From positions 1 to 19,717 of the forward strand of contig JAJXVW010000004.1 in NCBI GenBank assembly GCA_021781935.1: a stretch of DNA of 19,717 bases, in the 5' to 3' direction. Positions 8,557 to 15,112 of this stretch are shown piece by piece. A program made the position numbers and the translations under genes. The first letter of the stretch is position 1. Each line of letters opens with the position of its first letter. Source of the stretch: a bacterium. GTDB taxonomy: Bacteria; Patescibacteriota; Minisyncoccia; Phycocordibacterales; Phycocordibacteraceae. The notes under the pieces were generated by a model. That model saw only the letters and a program-made list of their open reading frames with translations, was not told where the DNA came from and searched no databases.

Positions 8557-9036
8557 ATGGCTAAGAATGAGGTAGAAATGAACGACGACCTCGCGCAGGA
8601 TGGCGCGATGCGCGTCTACGAGCTCGGGTTCCATCTGGATCCCGAACTCCCGACCGAGGAGGTGAAGGCGGCCTACCAGGCGCTGCGCACACTCGTGGAA
8701 GATCAGGGCGCTATCGTGGCCGAGGGCGAGCCGTTCCACGTGCAGCTTGCCTACACGATCTCGCGTCAGGAAACGACCGGCCGCCGAGATTTCAATGCGG
8801 CGTATTTCTGCTGGATCGCGTATGAAGCTTCGATCGAGGCGCACGACGCGGTGCTCGAGGCGGCGAAGGAGGAGAAGCGGATCGTCCGTTTCATCGATCT
8901 GGTAACCACCAAGGAGGCGGCGCGTCACTCAGCCGAATTGCGCGAGCTCTCGCTCAAGACTCCGGGTGGTTCGTCCGGCGAAGACGAAGAGGCGGATGCG
9001 GACCTTGACGCGGCGCTCGAAAGCGCGGCTGCGTAA
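8557..9036 (+). CDS. rpsF: Small ribosomal subunit protein S6 (divergent, with acidic tail)
   Basis: S6 sits on the 30S platform and binds S18. The body (about residues 18-125) has the S6 pattern: MRVYELGFHLDPELPTEE opening strand and helix, VEDQGAIVAEGEPFHVQLAY for the second strand pair, then FCWIAYEAS and a final helix-strand ending KRIVRFIDLVTT. Similarity is weak, and the order rpsF-ssb-rpsR is what makes the assignment secure. At 159 residues it is longer than usual (95-135), because of a short N-terminal extension and an acidic C-terminal tail (SGEDEEADADLDAALES). ATG 8557 is supported by the promoter ending 9 nt before it. ssb begins 14 bp downstream. Confidence 0.85.
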   Translation: MAKNEVEMNDDLAQDGAMRVYELGFHLDPELPTEEVKAAYQALRTLVEDQGAIVAEGEPFHVQLAYTISRQETTGRRDFNAAYFCWIAYEASIEAHDAVLEAAKEEKRIVRFIDLVTTKEAARHSAELRELSLKTPGGSSGEDEEADADLDAALESAAA

Positions 9037-9038
9037 GG

Positions 9039-9044
9039 TACACT
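9039..9044 (+). promoter_or_regulatory. Possible -10 (TACACT) before ssb
   Basis: TACACT (4 of 6 to TATAAT) ends 6 nt before the ssb ATG, right after the rpsF stop. No -35 is visible. Suggested mainly because the same spacing recurs at other starts in this window. Confidence 0.35.
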
Positions 9045-9050
9045 ACGGTC

Positions 9051-9500
9051 ATGTATCTCAACAAGGTATTCCTGTACGGCAACCTGACCCGCGATCCGGA
9101 GATGCGCTCCCTGCCGAACGGCGGCCAAGTGGCCACCTTCGGACTCGCGACCAATCGCTCGTACAAGGACAAGAGCGGGCAAAAGCAGGAGGCGACCGAA
9201 TTCCATAACATCGTCGCCTTCGGCAAGCCCGCGGAGCTTATCGCGCAGTACATGAAAAAAGGCCGGCCGCTTTTCGTCGAAGGACGCTTGCAGACCCGAT
9301 CGTGGGACGATAAGGAGACCGGAAAGAAGAACTACCGCACCGAGATCGTCGTCGACAATTTCCAGTTCGGCGACGGAGGCCGTTCGGGCGGATCGGAGTA
9401 CGGTTCCGCACCGGCTTCCTCGGCTGCGCCCGCCGCGTCCGGAGGAGAGGAAATCCAGTATCCCGACGAGGAAATAAACCCCGAAGATATACCGTTCTGA
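9051..9500 (+). CDS. ssb: Single-stranded DNA-binding protein
   Basis: SSB coats single-stranded DNA in replication, repair and recombination. 149 residues. The OB-fold covers about residues 1-105: NKVFLYGNLTRDPEMRSLPN, FGLATNRSYKD, EFHNIVAFGKPAELIAQYMK and GRPLFVEGRLQTRSWDDKE are textbook SSB blocks. A Gly/Ser/Ala-rich linker leads to the acidic tip DEEINPEDIPF, which in SSBs recruits partner proteins such as RecO; recO is also in this window. It lies between rpsF and rpsR, the classical arrangement. Confidence 0.97.
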   Translation: MYLNKVFLYGNLTRDPEMRSLPNGGQVATFGLATNRSYKDKSGQKQEATEFHNIVAFGKPAELIAQYMKKGRPLFVEGRLQTRSWDDKETGKKNYRTEIVVDNFQFGDGGRSGGSEYGSAPASSAAPAASGGEEIQYPDEEINPEDIPF

Positions 9501-9513
9501 ATCGTTAATTCTT

Positions 9514-9519
9514 TATTCT
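9514..9519 (+). promoter_or_regulatory. Possible -10 (TATTCT) before rpsR
   Basis: TATTCT (4 of 6) ends 7 nt before the rpsR ATG in the AT-rich 26-bp gap after ssb. No -35 is seen. It could give a separate leaderless rpsR transcript in addition to read-through from rpsF. Confidence 0.4.
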
Positions 9520-9526
9520 AGATTGT

Positions 9527-9733
9527 ATGGCACACCAAGCAGAGCGAGAAGAGATCGAGGTCAAGAAGTACGTGGACTACAAGGACATCGCGTATCTGAA
9601 GCAGTTCACGAACCCGCACGCGAAGATGCTGAACCATCGCCGCACCGGGATGCCGGCATTGAAGCAGCGCGAAATCGCGAATGCGATAAAGCGCGCCCGG
9701 TACATGGGCCTTCTTCCGTACGTCGCATCGTAG
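9527..9733 (+). CDS. rpsR: Small ribosomal subunit protein S18
   Basis: S18 forms a heterodimer with S6 on the 30S platform. 68 residues, slightly short for the family. The core is conserved: VDYKDIAYLKQFTNP, KMLNHRRTGMPALKQREIA, then AIKRARYMGLLPYV, the last being the signature helix and C-terminal strand of S18. The N-terminus lacks the CxxC-type residues seen in some S18 proteins. It is the last gene of the rpsF-ssb-rpsR group. rplI (L9), which often follows, is absent, and a strong hairpin comes 14 bp after the stop. Confidence 0.95.
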   Translation: MAHQAEREEIEVKKYVDYKDIAYLKQFTNPHAKMLNHRRTGMPALKQREIANAIKRARYMGLLPYVAS

Positions 9734-9747
9734 GTTCAGGATCATGG

Positions 9748-9784
9748 ACGCAGAAGGCCCGCCGGGATGGCGGGCCTTCTGCGT
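9748..9784. terminator. Perfect 16-bp inverted repeat between convergent rpsR and efp
   Basis: The 16-base arm at 9748-9763 is exactly complementary to 9769-9784, with a 5-nt GGGAT loop. It sits between the stop of rpsR (9733) and the stop of efp (9801, minus strand), so it can serve both directions. Neither side has a clear T-run, which is unusual for intrinsic terminators; it may act as a bidirectional end-former or as an mRNA 3'-end stabiliser. Confidence 0.75.
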
Positions 9785-9800
9785 TACGCGGACAAAAACG

Positions 9801-10379
9801 CTACTTCGCCTTCTCAACGCGCTCGACGTAGGAACCTTCGTCGGTATTGATGCGGATGATATCGCCGGAGTTTATGAAGAGCGGTACGTTAACGGTCGCA
9901 CCGGTAGCGACCGTAACCGGCTTCGTGCCGCCCGTAGCGGAATCGCCCTTCACATTCGGCGGCGCTTCGGTAACCTCGAGCTCGACCTTTACCGGTATCC
10001 GAACCGTGATGGGTTTTTCCTCGTAGGTGACGACCTCGACCGGTGCATTCTGCGCGAGCCACTTCACCTTGTCCGCGACGGCATCTTCCGCGAAGGAAAA
10101 ACGGTTCTTCGGGTTGCCTTCCTCGCAGAACCAGCTCTCGCCGCGGTTGGTGTAGAGGTAGAGCGCTTGCAGTTTGCCCACTTCCGCTTCCTGCGCGGTC
10201 TCGCTCTGGTGGAAGGAGATCTCGACGACCTTCCCGGAGACCAGATGGCGGAGTTTCGTCTGGTTAACCGGCTTCCTCATTTGCATGCGGAAGATGTGCG
10301 AAGAGAGCACCTCATACGGCTCGCCGTTATAGGCGATGACCGTTTTCGGAAGAATTTCGTTATAACTGAGTACTGCCAT
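9801..10379 (-). CDS. efp: Elongation factor P (non-canonical loop)
   Basis: EF-P binds near the E site and rescues ribosomes stalled at proline runs. 192 residues, normal length, three OB-like domains. Seen: the N-terminal KOW-like domain (LSYNEILPKTVIAYNGEPY), KLRHLVSGKVVEISFHQSET, LYLYTNRGESWFCEEG, and the C-terminal GTKPVTVATGATVNVPLFI and GDIIRINTDEGSYVERV. The domain I loop that normally carries the modified Lys or Arg (PGKGQA in E. coli) reads FRMQMRKPVNQ (residues 30-40). It has one extra residue by my alignment and no PGKG. The gene is convergent with rpsR and divergent from the sigma factor. No modification enzyme gene (epmA, earP, ymfI) is in the window. Confidence 0.93.
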   Translation of the reverse strand: MAVLSYNEILPKTVIAYNGEPYEVLSSHIFRMQMRKPVNQTKLRHLVSGKVVEISFHQSETAQEAEVGKLQALYLYTNRGESWFCEEGNPKNRFSFAEDAVADKVKWLAQNAPVEVVTYEEKPITVRIPVKVELEVTEAPPNVKGDSATGGTKPVTVATGATVNVPLFINSGDIIRINTDEGSYVERVEKAK

Positions 10380-10411
10380 ACGAATGAAGGCGCAGGGTGC
10401 AGAGAGACTGA

Positions 10412-10440
10412 AACCTAGCCTGAACGGGTTTAGTTATAAA
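10412..10440 (-). promoter_or_regulatory. Possible efp promoter (TTTATA, 17 bp, TAGGTT)
   Basis: On the minus strand TTTATA (10440-10435) and TAGGTT (10417-10412) are 17 bp apart, each a 4-of-6 match at most. The efp leader would be about 25-30 nt with no Shine-Dalgarno sequence. It overlaps the -10 proposed for the divergent sigma gene, so the two could compete. Confidence 0.35.
10435..10440 (+). promoter_or_regulatory. Possible -10 (TATAAA) for the sigma-factor gene
   Basis: TATAAA (5 of 6) lies 26 nt before ATG 10467. No clear -35. Transcription from here would begin at about 10447, after the alternative GTG start at 10443, which favours ATG 10467. Confidence 0.4.
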
Positions 10441-10466
10441 AAGTGGCCGGGACGGCCAATGAGCGT

Positions 10467-11063
10467 ATGATACAAGCCGTGGCGACTTTTTCAAATGCCG
10501 ATGAGTACGGCGCTTTTTCGGACGGGGAACTCCTCGCGAAGAGCAGGAAGCATCCCGAGCTGTTCGCGCTGCTCGTTCGGCGGTATGAAGCGCCGCTCCT
10601 GCGCCGCGCCCGGGTCATCCTGCGGAGCCCCGAGGATGCGGAGGAGGCCGTCCAGGATGCGTTTACGAAGATGTACCTGTATGCGGATCGATACCGCGAC
10701 CAGGAGGGCGCGTCCTTCGCATCCTGGGCGTACACCATACTGAATAGGGTCGCATACACGCGGTACCGCATGCGCCTCGCCGAAGCGGGAAGGCGGGCGG
10801 AACTTGAGCCCGAGCATTTCGAGAGCCTCCCGGACGCGCGCGCGGATTTTGTCGAGGACCTCACCATCCGCGACGAAGTGCTCGCCGCGCTCGCCAGGCT
10901 TCCGGAGACCGCTTCGAGGATCCTGCGGCTGCAGTTTATCGAGGGGAAGTCGCAGGAGGAAATCGCCGCAAGCGAGCGGCTATCGGTGCCGGCGGTAAAG
11001 ACGCGGGTGCACCGCGCGAAGAAACTCTTTAAAAAGGCGTATGATGAACAACACCATGGCTAA
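10467..11063 (+). CDS. RNA polymerase sigma factor, sigma-70 family (ECF-like)
   Basis: 198 residues with only the sigma2 and sigma4 regions, as in ECF (group 4) factors. Region 2 is seen as LLVRRYEAPLLRRARVILRS, then DAEEAVQDAFTKMYLYADRY (region 2.2, core binding) and ASWAYTILNRVAYTRYRMRL (2.3-2.4, -10 recognition). Region 4 is LPETASRILRLQFIEGKSQEEIA with the helix-turn-helix SVPAVKTRVHRAKKLFKKAY (-35 recognition). Start: ATG 10467, as a TATAAA element at 10435 would exclude the GTG at 10443; the GTG form would add 8 residues. It is divergent from efp and overlaps the following membrane-protein gene, so the pair is likely a regulator plus membrane sensor. The target promoters are unknown. 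Confidence 0.88.
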   Translation: MIQAVATFSNADEYGAFSDGELLAKSRKHPELFALLVRRYEAPLLRRARVILRSPEDAEEAVQDAFTKMYLYADRYRDQEGASFASWAYTILNRVAYTRYRMRLAEAGRRAELEPEHFESLPDARADFVEDLTIRDEVLAALARLPETASRILRLQFIEGKSQEEIAASERLSVPAVKTRVHRAKKLFKKAYDEQHHG

Positions 11064-11391
11064 CGAACCGTCCGGCATCGAAAGGGTTGTGATGCGCCGG
11101 GTGCGTACTATTTCCGTACTGCGACCGTTCGTCTCGGGCGGCATGCTTGCGGCGGTCGTGCTCGCCGCCGCGCTCTGGGCGATAGGGAGGGAAGTATGGG
11201 TCGCGAAGGTGCTCTCGAACGGCCCGCAAAATCTCACCGGTCACGCCGAGTACCTCGTCTACGCGTTCCAACACACGCGCCTCGTGGTGCAGGCACTCGT
11301 TCTGACGATGCTCGGCGCGGCGATATACCTCGCGCGAGCGGCAGCGCGCGCGCTCACGGAACTGTTCGTTCCGCCGCTTCGGCGCGCATAG
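11041..11391 (+). CDS. Small two-helix membrane protein overlapping the sigma-factor gene
   Basis: Up to 116 residues, not a recognised family. A short N-terminal tail (about 25 residues, basic near RVVMRRVRTISVLR) is followed by hydrophobic helix 1 at about residues 32-52 (GGMLAAVVLAAALWAIGREVWV), a loop of roughly 25 residues outside, helix 2 at about 78-98 (LVVQALVLTMLGAAIYLARA) and a short basic C-terminus. Three in-frame ATGs (11041, 11044, 11056) are possible; 11056 overlaps the sigma stop by 8 bp. Its position directly after and overlapping an ECF-like sigma gene is where anti-sigma factors are normally encoded, but no zinc-binding anti-sigma motif is present. Anti-sigma function is only a positional inference. 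Confidence 0.65.
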   Translation: MMNNTMANEPSGIERVVMRRVRTISVLRPFVSGGMLAAVVLAAALWAIGREVWVAKVLSNGPQNLTGHAEYLVYAFQHTRLVVQALVLTMLGAAIYLARAAARALTELFVPPLRRA

Positions 11392-11423
11392 TCGCTAATT
11401 TCAACTTCGTCTCTAGGGATCGT

Positions 11424-12470
11424 CTACGCTCCCTTCAGCTGCTCCTGAATACGCTTCAGGAGCTCTTTTGAGACGTCCTTGTGTTCGCGCAGGTAGGTGC
11501 GGGTCGCGTCGTACCCCTTGCCGATGGTCTCATCGCCGAATTTGTACATGGCGCCAGATTTGCTTATGAGATCGTACTTTTCACCGAGCGCGATAAGCTC
11601 TCCCTCGCGGCTGATCCCCTCATTGTAGAGAAGATCGAATTCGGTTGCCTTGAACGGCGCAGCGACCTTGTTCTTCACGACCTTCACCCGGACGCGCCCG
11701 CCCACGACCTCCTCGCCCTTCTTGATCTGCGCGATACGGCGGATGTCGAGGCGCACCGAGGTGTAAAACTTGAGCGCCTTGCCGCCCGGAGTGGTCTCCG
11801 GGTTCCCGAACATAACGCCGATCTGCATGCGGATCTGGTTGATGAAGATGACGATAGTCTTGCTCCGCGCGACGATGGAGGTGAGTTTCCGGAGCGCCTG
11901 GCTCATGAGCCGCGCCTGCTTTCCCACGTGCTGCTGGCCCATCTCTCCTTCGATCTCGTCTTTCGGAGTGAGCGCCGCAACCGAGTCCACGACGATGACG
12001 TCGACGTTTCCGCTGCGCACCAGGCTTTCGACGATATCGAGCGCCTGCTCGCCCGTATCCGGCTGGCTGATGAGGAGCTCTGAGAGCTTCACGCCGATCT
12101 TCCGTGCGTATTCCGGATCAAGCGCATGTTCGGCATCGACGAATGCGGCGATTCCGCCGAGCTTCTGCGCTTCGGCGATGGTATGGAGCGCGAGCGTCGT
12201 CTTTCCGGAGGATTCCGGGCCGAATATCTCGATGATGCGCCCGCGGGGAAGGCCGCCGATGCCGAGCGCGGCATCGAGGCCGATGGACCCGGTCGAGATG
12301 GACGGTATCTTCTCCGTCTTTCCTGAACCGAACGTCGTGATGGCCTCGTCGCCGAACTTCGTGCGGATCTCCTTAAGCGCCTGCTCGATGGATTTCTGTT
12401 TCTCGTTCTTATCCGAGGTGGTGGCGGCAACCTCCTTCGGCGGCTTTACGATCTTTTGTTTTGCGGGCAT
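11424..12470 (-). CDS. recA: Recombinase RecA
   Basis: ATP-dependent strand-exchange protein of homologous recombination. 348 residues, normal length. Seen: IPSISTGSIGLDAALGIGGL, Walker A GPESSGKTT (residues 84-92), FVDAEHALDPEYA, Walker B region VDVIVVDSVAALTPK, EGEMGQQHVGKQARLMSQAL (loop L1 side), INQIRMQIGVMFGNPETTPG (loop L2) and GGKALKFYTSVRLDIRR. The basic N-terminal extension (about 25 residues, many Lys) is somewhat longer than E. coli. It lies downstream of ftsK and the Ig-like gene on the same strand, but has its own promoter in the 73-bp gap. No LexA-type operator is visible. It is convergent with the sigma-factor pair; I see no clear terminator in the 32-bp gap between them. Confidence 0.98.
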   Translation of the reverse strand: MPAKQKIVKPPKEVAATTSDKNEKQKSIEQALKEIRTKFGDEAITTFGSGKTEKIPSISTGSIGLDAALGIGGLPRGRIIEIFGPESSGKTTLALHTIAEAQKLGGIAAFVDAEHALDPEYARKIGVKLSELLISQPDTGEQALDIVESLVRSGNVDVIVVDSVAALTPKDEIEGEMGQQHVGKQARLMSQALRKLTSIVARSKTIVIFINQIRMQIGVMFGNPETTPGGKALKFYTSVRLDIRRIAQIKKGEEVVGGRVRVKVVKNKVAAPFKATEFDLLYNEGISREGELIALGEKYDLISKSGAMYKFGDETIGKGYDATRTYLREHKDVSKELLKRIQEQLKGA

Positions 12471-12510
12471 ATGGTGGTGGGGTGATGGGGTTTCAAGCTA
12501 AGTCTCTCGT

Positions 12511-12539
12511 ATTGTCGCACGGGCGCAGAAGCGGGGCAA
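12511..12539 (-). promoter_or_regulatory. recA promoter: TTGCCC, 17 bp, TGC-GACAAT
   Basis: Minus strand: -35 TTGCCC (12539-12534) and -10 GACAAT (12516-12511) are spaced 17 bp, with an extended -10 TGn directly upstream. The predicted leader is about 34 nt, C- and A-rich, with no Shine-Dalgarno sequence. No CTGT-N8-ACAG or GAAC-N4-GTTC operator overlaps it. Confidence 0.55.
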
Positions 12540-12543
12540 AAGG

Positions 12544-12867
12544 CTAGGGGACATAGACCGAACGGGTTTCCGTGATCGAGCGCCCGAACTGGTCGGTGGC
12601 GGTGAAGGTGAGCGTGTCCCCTCCCTTCGGGAGGATGAGCGAGGTCGTAAAGGTTCCGTTCTGGTCCGGGATGACCGGCATGCCGTCGAGCGAGAGCGCG
12701 ACGGTGCGCGCCGCGCGGCCGTAGACCGAAAGGACGCCTCCCGGCAACGTGGCGTCGTTTTTCGGGGAGCTGATGGCAAGGGAAGGACCGACGAGCAGCG
12801 GACGCGCCTCGAGCAGTCCGTATCCGGCGAGAACGATGAGAATGCCGGCGATGAGATGCCGCGTCAT
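12544..12867 (-). CDS. Small membrane-anchored Ig-like (beta-sandwich) protein
   Basis: 107 residues. An N-terminal hydrophobic helix (about residues 4-22, HLIAGILIVLAGYGLLEA) acts as an uncleaved anchor or signal. One Ig-like/glucodextranase-B-like domain follows (about 28-107): LAISSPKNDATLPGGVLSVYGRA, then VALSLDGMPVIPDQNGTF, and a closing LTFTATDQFGRSITETRSV strand pair. It starts 3 bp after the ftsK stop and is clearly cotranscribed with it. I recall similar small anchored domains next to ftsK and recA in other CPR genomes, but cannot verify this here. The role is unknown; an extracytoplasmic scaffold near the division machinery is speculation. Confidence 0.75.
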   Translation of the reverse strand: MTRHLIAGILIVLAGYGLLEARPLLVGPSLAISSPKNDATLPGGVLSVYGRAARTVALSLDGMPVIPDQNGTFTTSLILPKGGDTLTFTATDQFGRSITETRSVYVP

Positions 12868-12870
12868 AAA

Positions 12871-15093
12871 TCAGAACGCCGGTTTGTCCTCATCTTCTTC
12901 CTGCGCCGGCGCGCCGTTAGCGGAGAGCACCTCGCGCGGTTTTGAGCCGTCTGCCGGACCGATGACGCCCTTGGCTTCAAGCACGTCCATGAGGCGAGCC
13001 GCGCGGGAGTACCCGATCTTGAGCTTGCGCTGGAGATACGAGGTCGACGCCCGGCCCGCTTCCTCGACGGCGCGCCGCGCATCCTCGTAGAGGTCGTCGT
13101 CTATATCATCGTCGTCGAAGGAGCCGCTCGCTATGCCGATCGTGTCGGCGGCGTCGGCGACGAGCACGCCGTTCCCGCCCATGTCGATAGAGGAAAGGTC
13201 GCCTGCGTTGTGGCTCTTTATATAGCCGGCGACTTTCTTCACTTCTGTCTCGCTGATGAATGCGCTCTGGAGCCGCACCGGTTTCTGCATGTCGCTCGCG
13301 AGGTAGAGCATGTCGCCCGCGCCGAGCAGCGTCTCGGCCCCCGAGCCGTCGAGTATGGTGCGCGAATCGATCTGGCTCGCCACCTGGAGCGCGAGGCGCG
13401 TCGGGACGTTGGCCTTGATGAGGCCGGTGATGACGTTTACGGACGGACGCTGGGTCGAGAGGATGAGGTGGATGCCGACGGCGCGGCTCATCTGCGCGAG
13501 CCGCACGATCGCGCTCTCGAGCTCGCGCGGGTAGCTTTGCATGATGTCCGCGAGCTCGTCGATGACGATGACGATGTAGGGCATTGCCTCGGGCATGTCC
13601 TCGGTGCCTTTCTTCTTCGCCGGTTCATAGATGGAAACGTGGTAGCTCTCGATGTCGCGCACCTGTTCGGTCTCGAGCACGTTGTAGCGCCGCTCCATCT
13701 CTTTCGCCGCCCATTTGAGCGCGAGAATCGCTTTCTTCGGGTCAGTGATGACCGGCGTCAAGAGGTGAGGGATGCCGTTGTACAGGGTAAGCTCGACGCG
13801 CTTCGGATCGATAAGTATGAGACGCAGCTGGTTGGGACCATTGCGATAGAGGAGGGAAGTGATGAGCGCGTGTATCGCGACCGACTTGCCGCTGCCGGTC
13901 GCGCCCGCGACAAGCGCGTGCGGCATCTTCGCGATGTTCACGTAATGCGGCGTTCCCGTTATGTCGCGGCCGATCGCAGCGAGGAGCGGCTTCTTGCTTT
14001 CCCGCCAATCATGCGAGGAGAGCACGCCGCCGAGGCCCACCATCGCCTTCGTCGAATTCGGCACCTCGATGCCGACGAGCGACTTTCCCGGAATAGGGGC
14101 TTCGATGCGAACCGGATGCGCGGCTAAGGCCAGCTCGAGGTTCGAGGCAAGCGAAACTATTTTCGAGAGCCGCACGCCTTCCGCGGGCTTTACGGCATAG
14201 CGCGTCACCGTTGGTCCGACCGACACCTCGTCCATCTCGACATTGATGCCGAAGTTCTGGAAGGTGCGCTTGATGATGTTCGCGTTCGCCTTTATGTCGC
14301 CCGTTCCCGGCTTTCCCTTGTCGTCGCCGAGGATCGAGAGAGGGGGCGCATCGTACTCGGCGTCTATGTTTTTGATACCGGCCGCTCCCGGGGCGACTCC
14401 GCCGTTGAATACGTTCACGATCGGCTCGCGCTCGCGTGCCGGAGCCGTCTCGGCGTCTTCCCCCTGCGGCGCGTCTTCCGTCGCGTCGTCCTCCGGCACC
14501 TCGGCATACCCGGCTGATTCGACGGGGAAATCGTCCTCGTCGCGGTTTCGGCGCTCGGCGAGGCGCTCGCGAAGACTCTCGCTCGTCGCGAGGAGCGCCT
14601 CGCCGAGCGACTCGAGATCGCTCACGATGACGACGCCGATGGCGATGATGGCCATGAGAAGCACGAGCGCACCCCAGAATCCGAAGAACCCGTTCAACAC
14701 GGTTCCTATCCAGTTTCCTGCCTCGCCGCCCCAGCCGGTCGCGGGGAAGAGTCCTGCGAAGGCGAGCACGGAAGCGGCGATGAGCAGGTAGCCGGTGGCG
14801 TTAAGCGGCGCGAGCGTTGGACGCCCGAAGCCGGCATACAGGCCGACCGCGACAAGTGCGAGCGGAAGGACGAAGGCGCCGATTCCGACGATCGCATACG
14901 CGAAGGCGAATGCCGCTCTGCCGGCCGGTCCGCCTGCCCCGAATATCGCGAGCGCGAAAAGCACGCCCGCGGCGAGCAGGACGATAGCGCTCGCCCATCG
15001 TATGAGCGCGTCGTATTCCCTGACCTCCTCCTCGCGAGACATCCGGCGTGCGCCCGTCCTGCGTGCGGCTGTTCGCGCTTTTCCTCGTGCCAT
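12871..15093 (-). CDS. ftsK: DNA translocase FtsK
   Basis: Septum-anchored ATPase that pumps chromosome ends apart during division. 740 residues. The N-terminus has about four membrane helices (residues about 30-165, e.g. IRWASAIVLLAAGVLFALA and FWGALVLLMAIIAIGVVIV). An acidic linker at about 175-235 is far shorter than in E. coli FtsK. The motor follows: alpha domain (PGTGDIKANANIIKRTFQNF), Walker A GATGSGKS at about 395-402, Walker B YIVIVIDELADIM at about 500-512, and LSTQRPSVNVITGLIKANVP. A C-terminal gamma winged helix (about 664-730, TSYLQRKLKIGYSRAARLMD) is the part that reads KOPS sites and contacts XerD in known systems. The gene heads a minus-strand group with the Ig-like gene and recA. 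Confidence 0.97.
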   Translation of the reverse strand: MARGKARTAARRTGARRMSREEEVREYDALIRWASAIVLLAAGVLFALAIFGAGGPAGRAAFAFAYAIVGIGAFVLPLALVAVGLYAGFGRPTLAPLNATGYLLIAASVLAFAGLFPATGWGGEAGNWIGTVLNGFFGFWGALVLLMAIIAIGVVIVSDLESLGEALLATSESLRERLAERRNRDEDDFPVESAGYAEVPEDDATEDAPQGEDAETAPAREREPIVNVFNGGVAPGAAGIKNIDAEYDAPPLSILGDDKGKPGTGDIKANANIIKRTFQNFGINVEMDEVSVGPTVTRYAVKPAEGVRLSKIVSLASNLELALAAHPVRIEAPIPGKSLVGIEVPNSTKAMVGLGGVLSSHDWRESKKPLLAAIGRDITGTPHYVNIAKMPHALVAGATGSGKSVAIHALITSLLYRNGPNQLRLILIDPKRVELTLYNGIPHLLTPVITDPKKAILALKWAAKEMERRYNVLETEQVRDIESYHVSIYEPAKKKGTEDMPEAMPYIVIVIDELADIMQSYPRELESAIVRLAQMSRAVGIHLILSTQRPSVNVITGLIKANVPTRLALQVASQIDSRTILDGSGAETLLGAGDMLYLASDMQKPVRLQSAFISETEVKKVAGYIKSHNAGDLSSIDMGGNGVLVADAADTIGIASGSFDDDDIDDDLYEDARRAVEEAGRASTSYLQRKLKIGYSRAARLMDVLEAKGVIGPADGSKPREVLSANGAPAQEEDEDKPAF

Positions 15094-15103
15094 TGCACCG
15101 TCA

Positions 15104-15112
15104 ATTGTATCA
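15104..15112 (-). promoter_or_regulatory. Extended -10 (TGA-TACAAT) of ftsK
   Basis: Minus strand TGATACAAT: TGn followed by TACAAT (5 of 6), ending 10 nt before the ftsK ATG at 15093. No -35 is visible, as expected for an extended -10 promoter. The transcript would be nearly leaderless. Confidence 0.55.

Noticed and set aside
10443..10466. GTG 10443 as the sigma-factor start
   Set aside because: It begins 2 nt after the best -10 (TATAAA), and the added residues (MAGTANER) precede the sigma2 domain without similarity; ATG 10467 is preferred but not certain.
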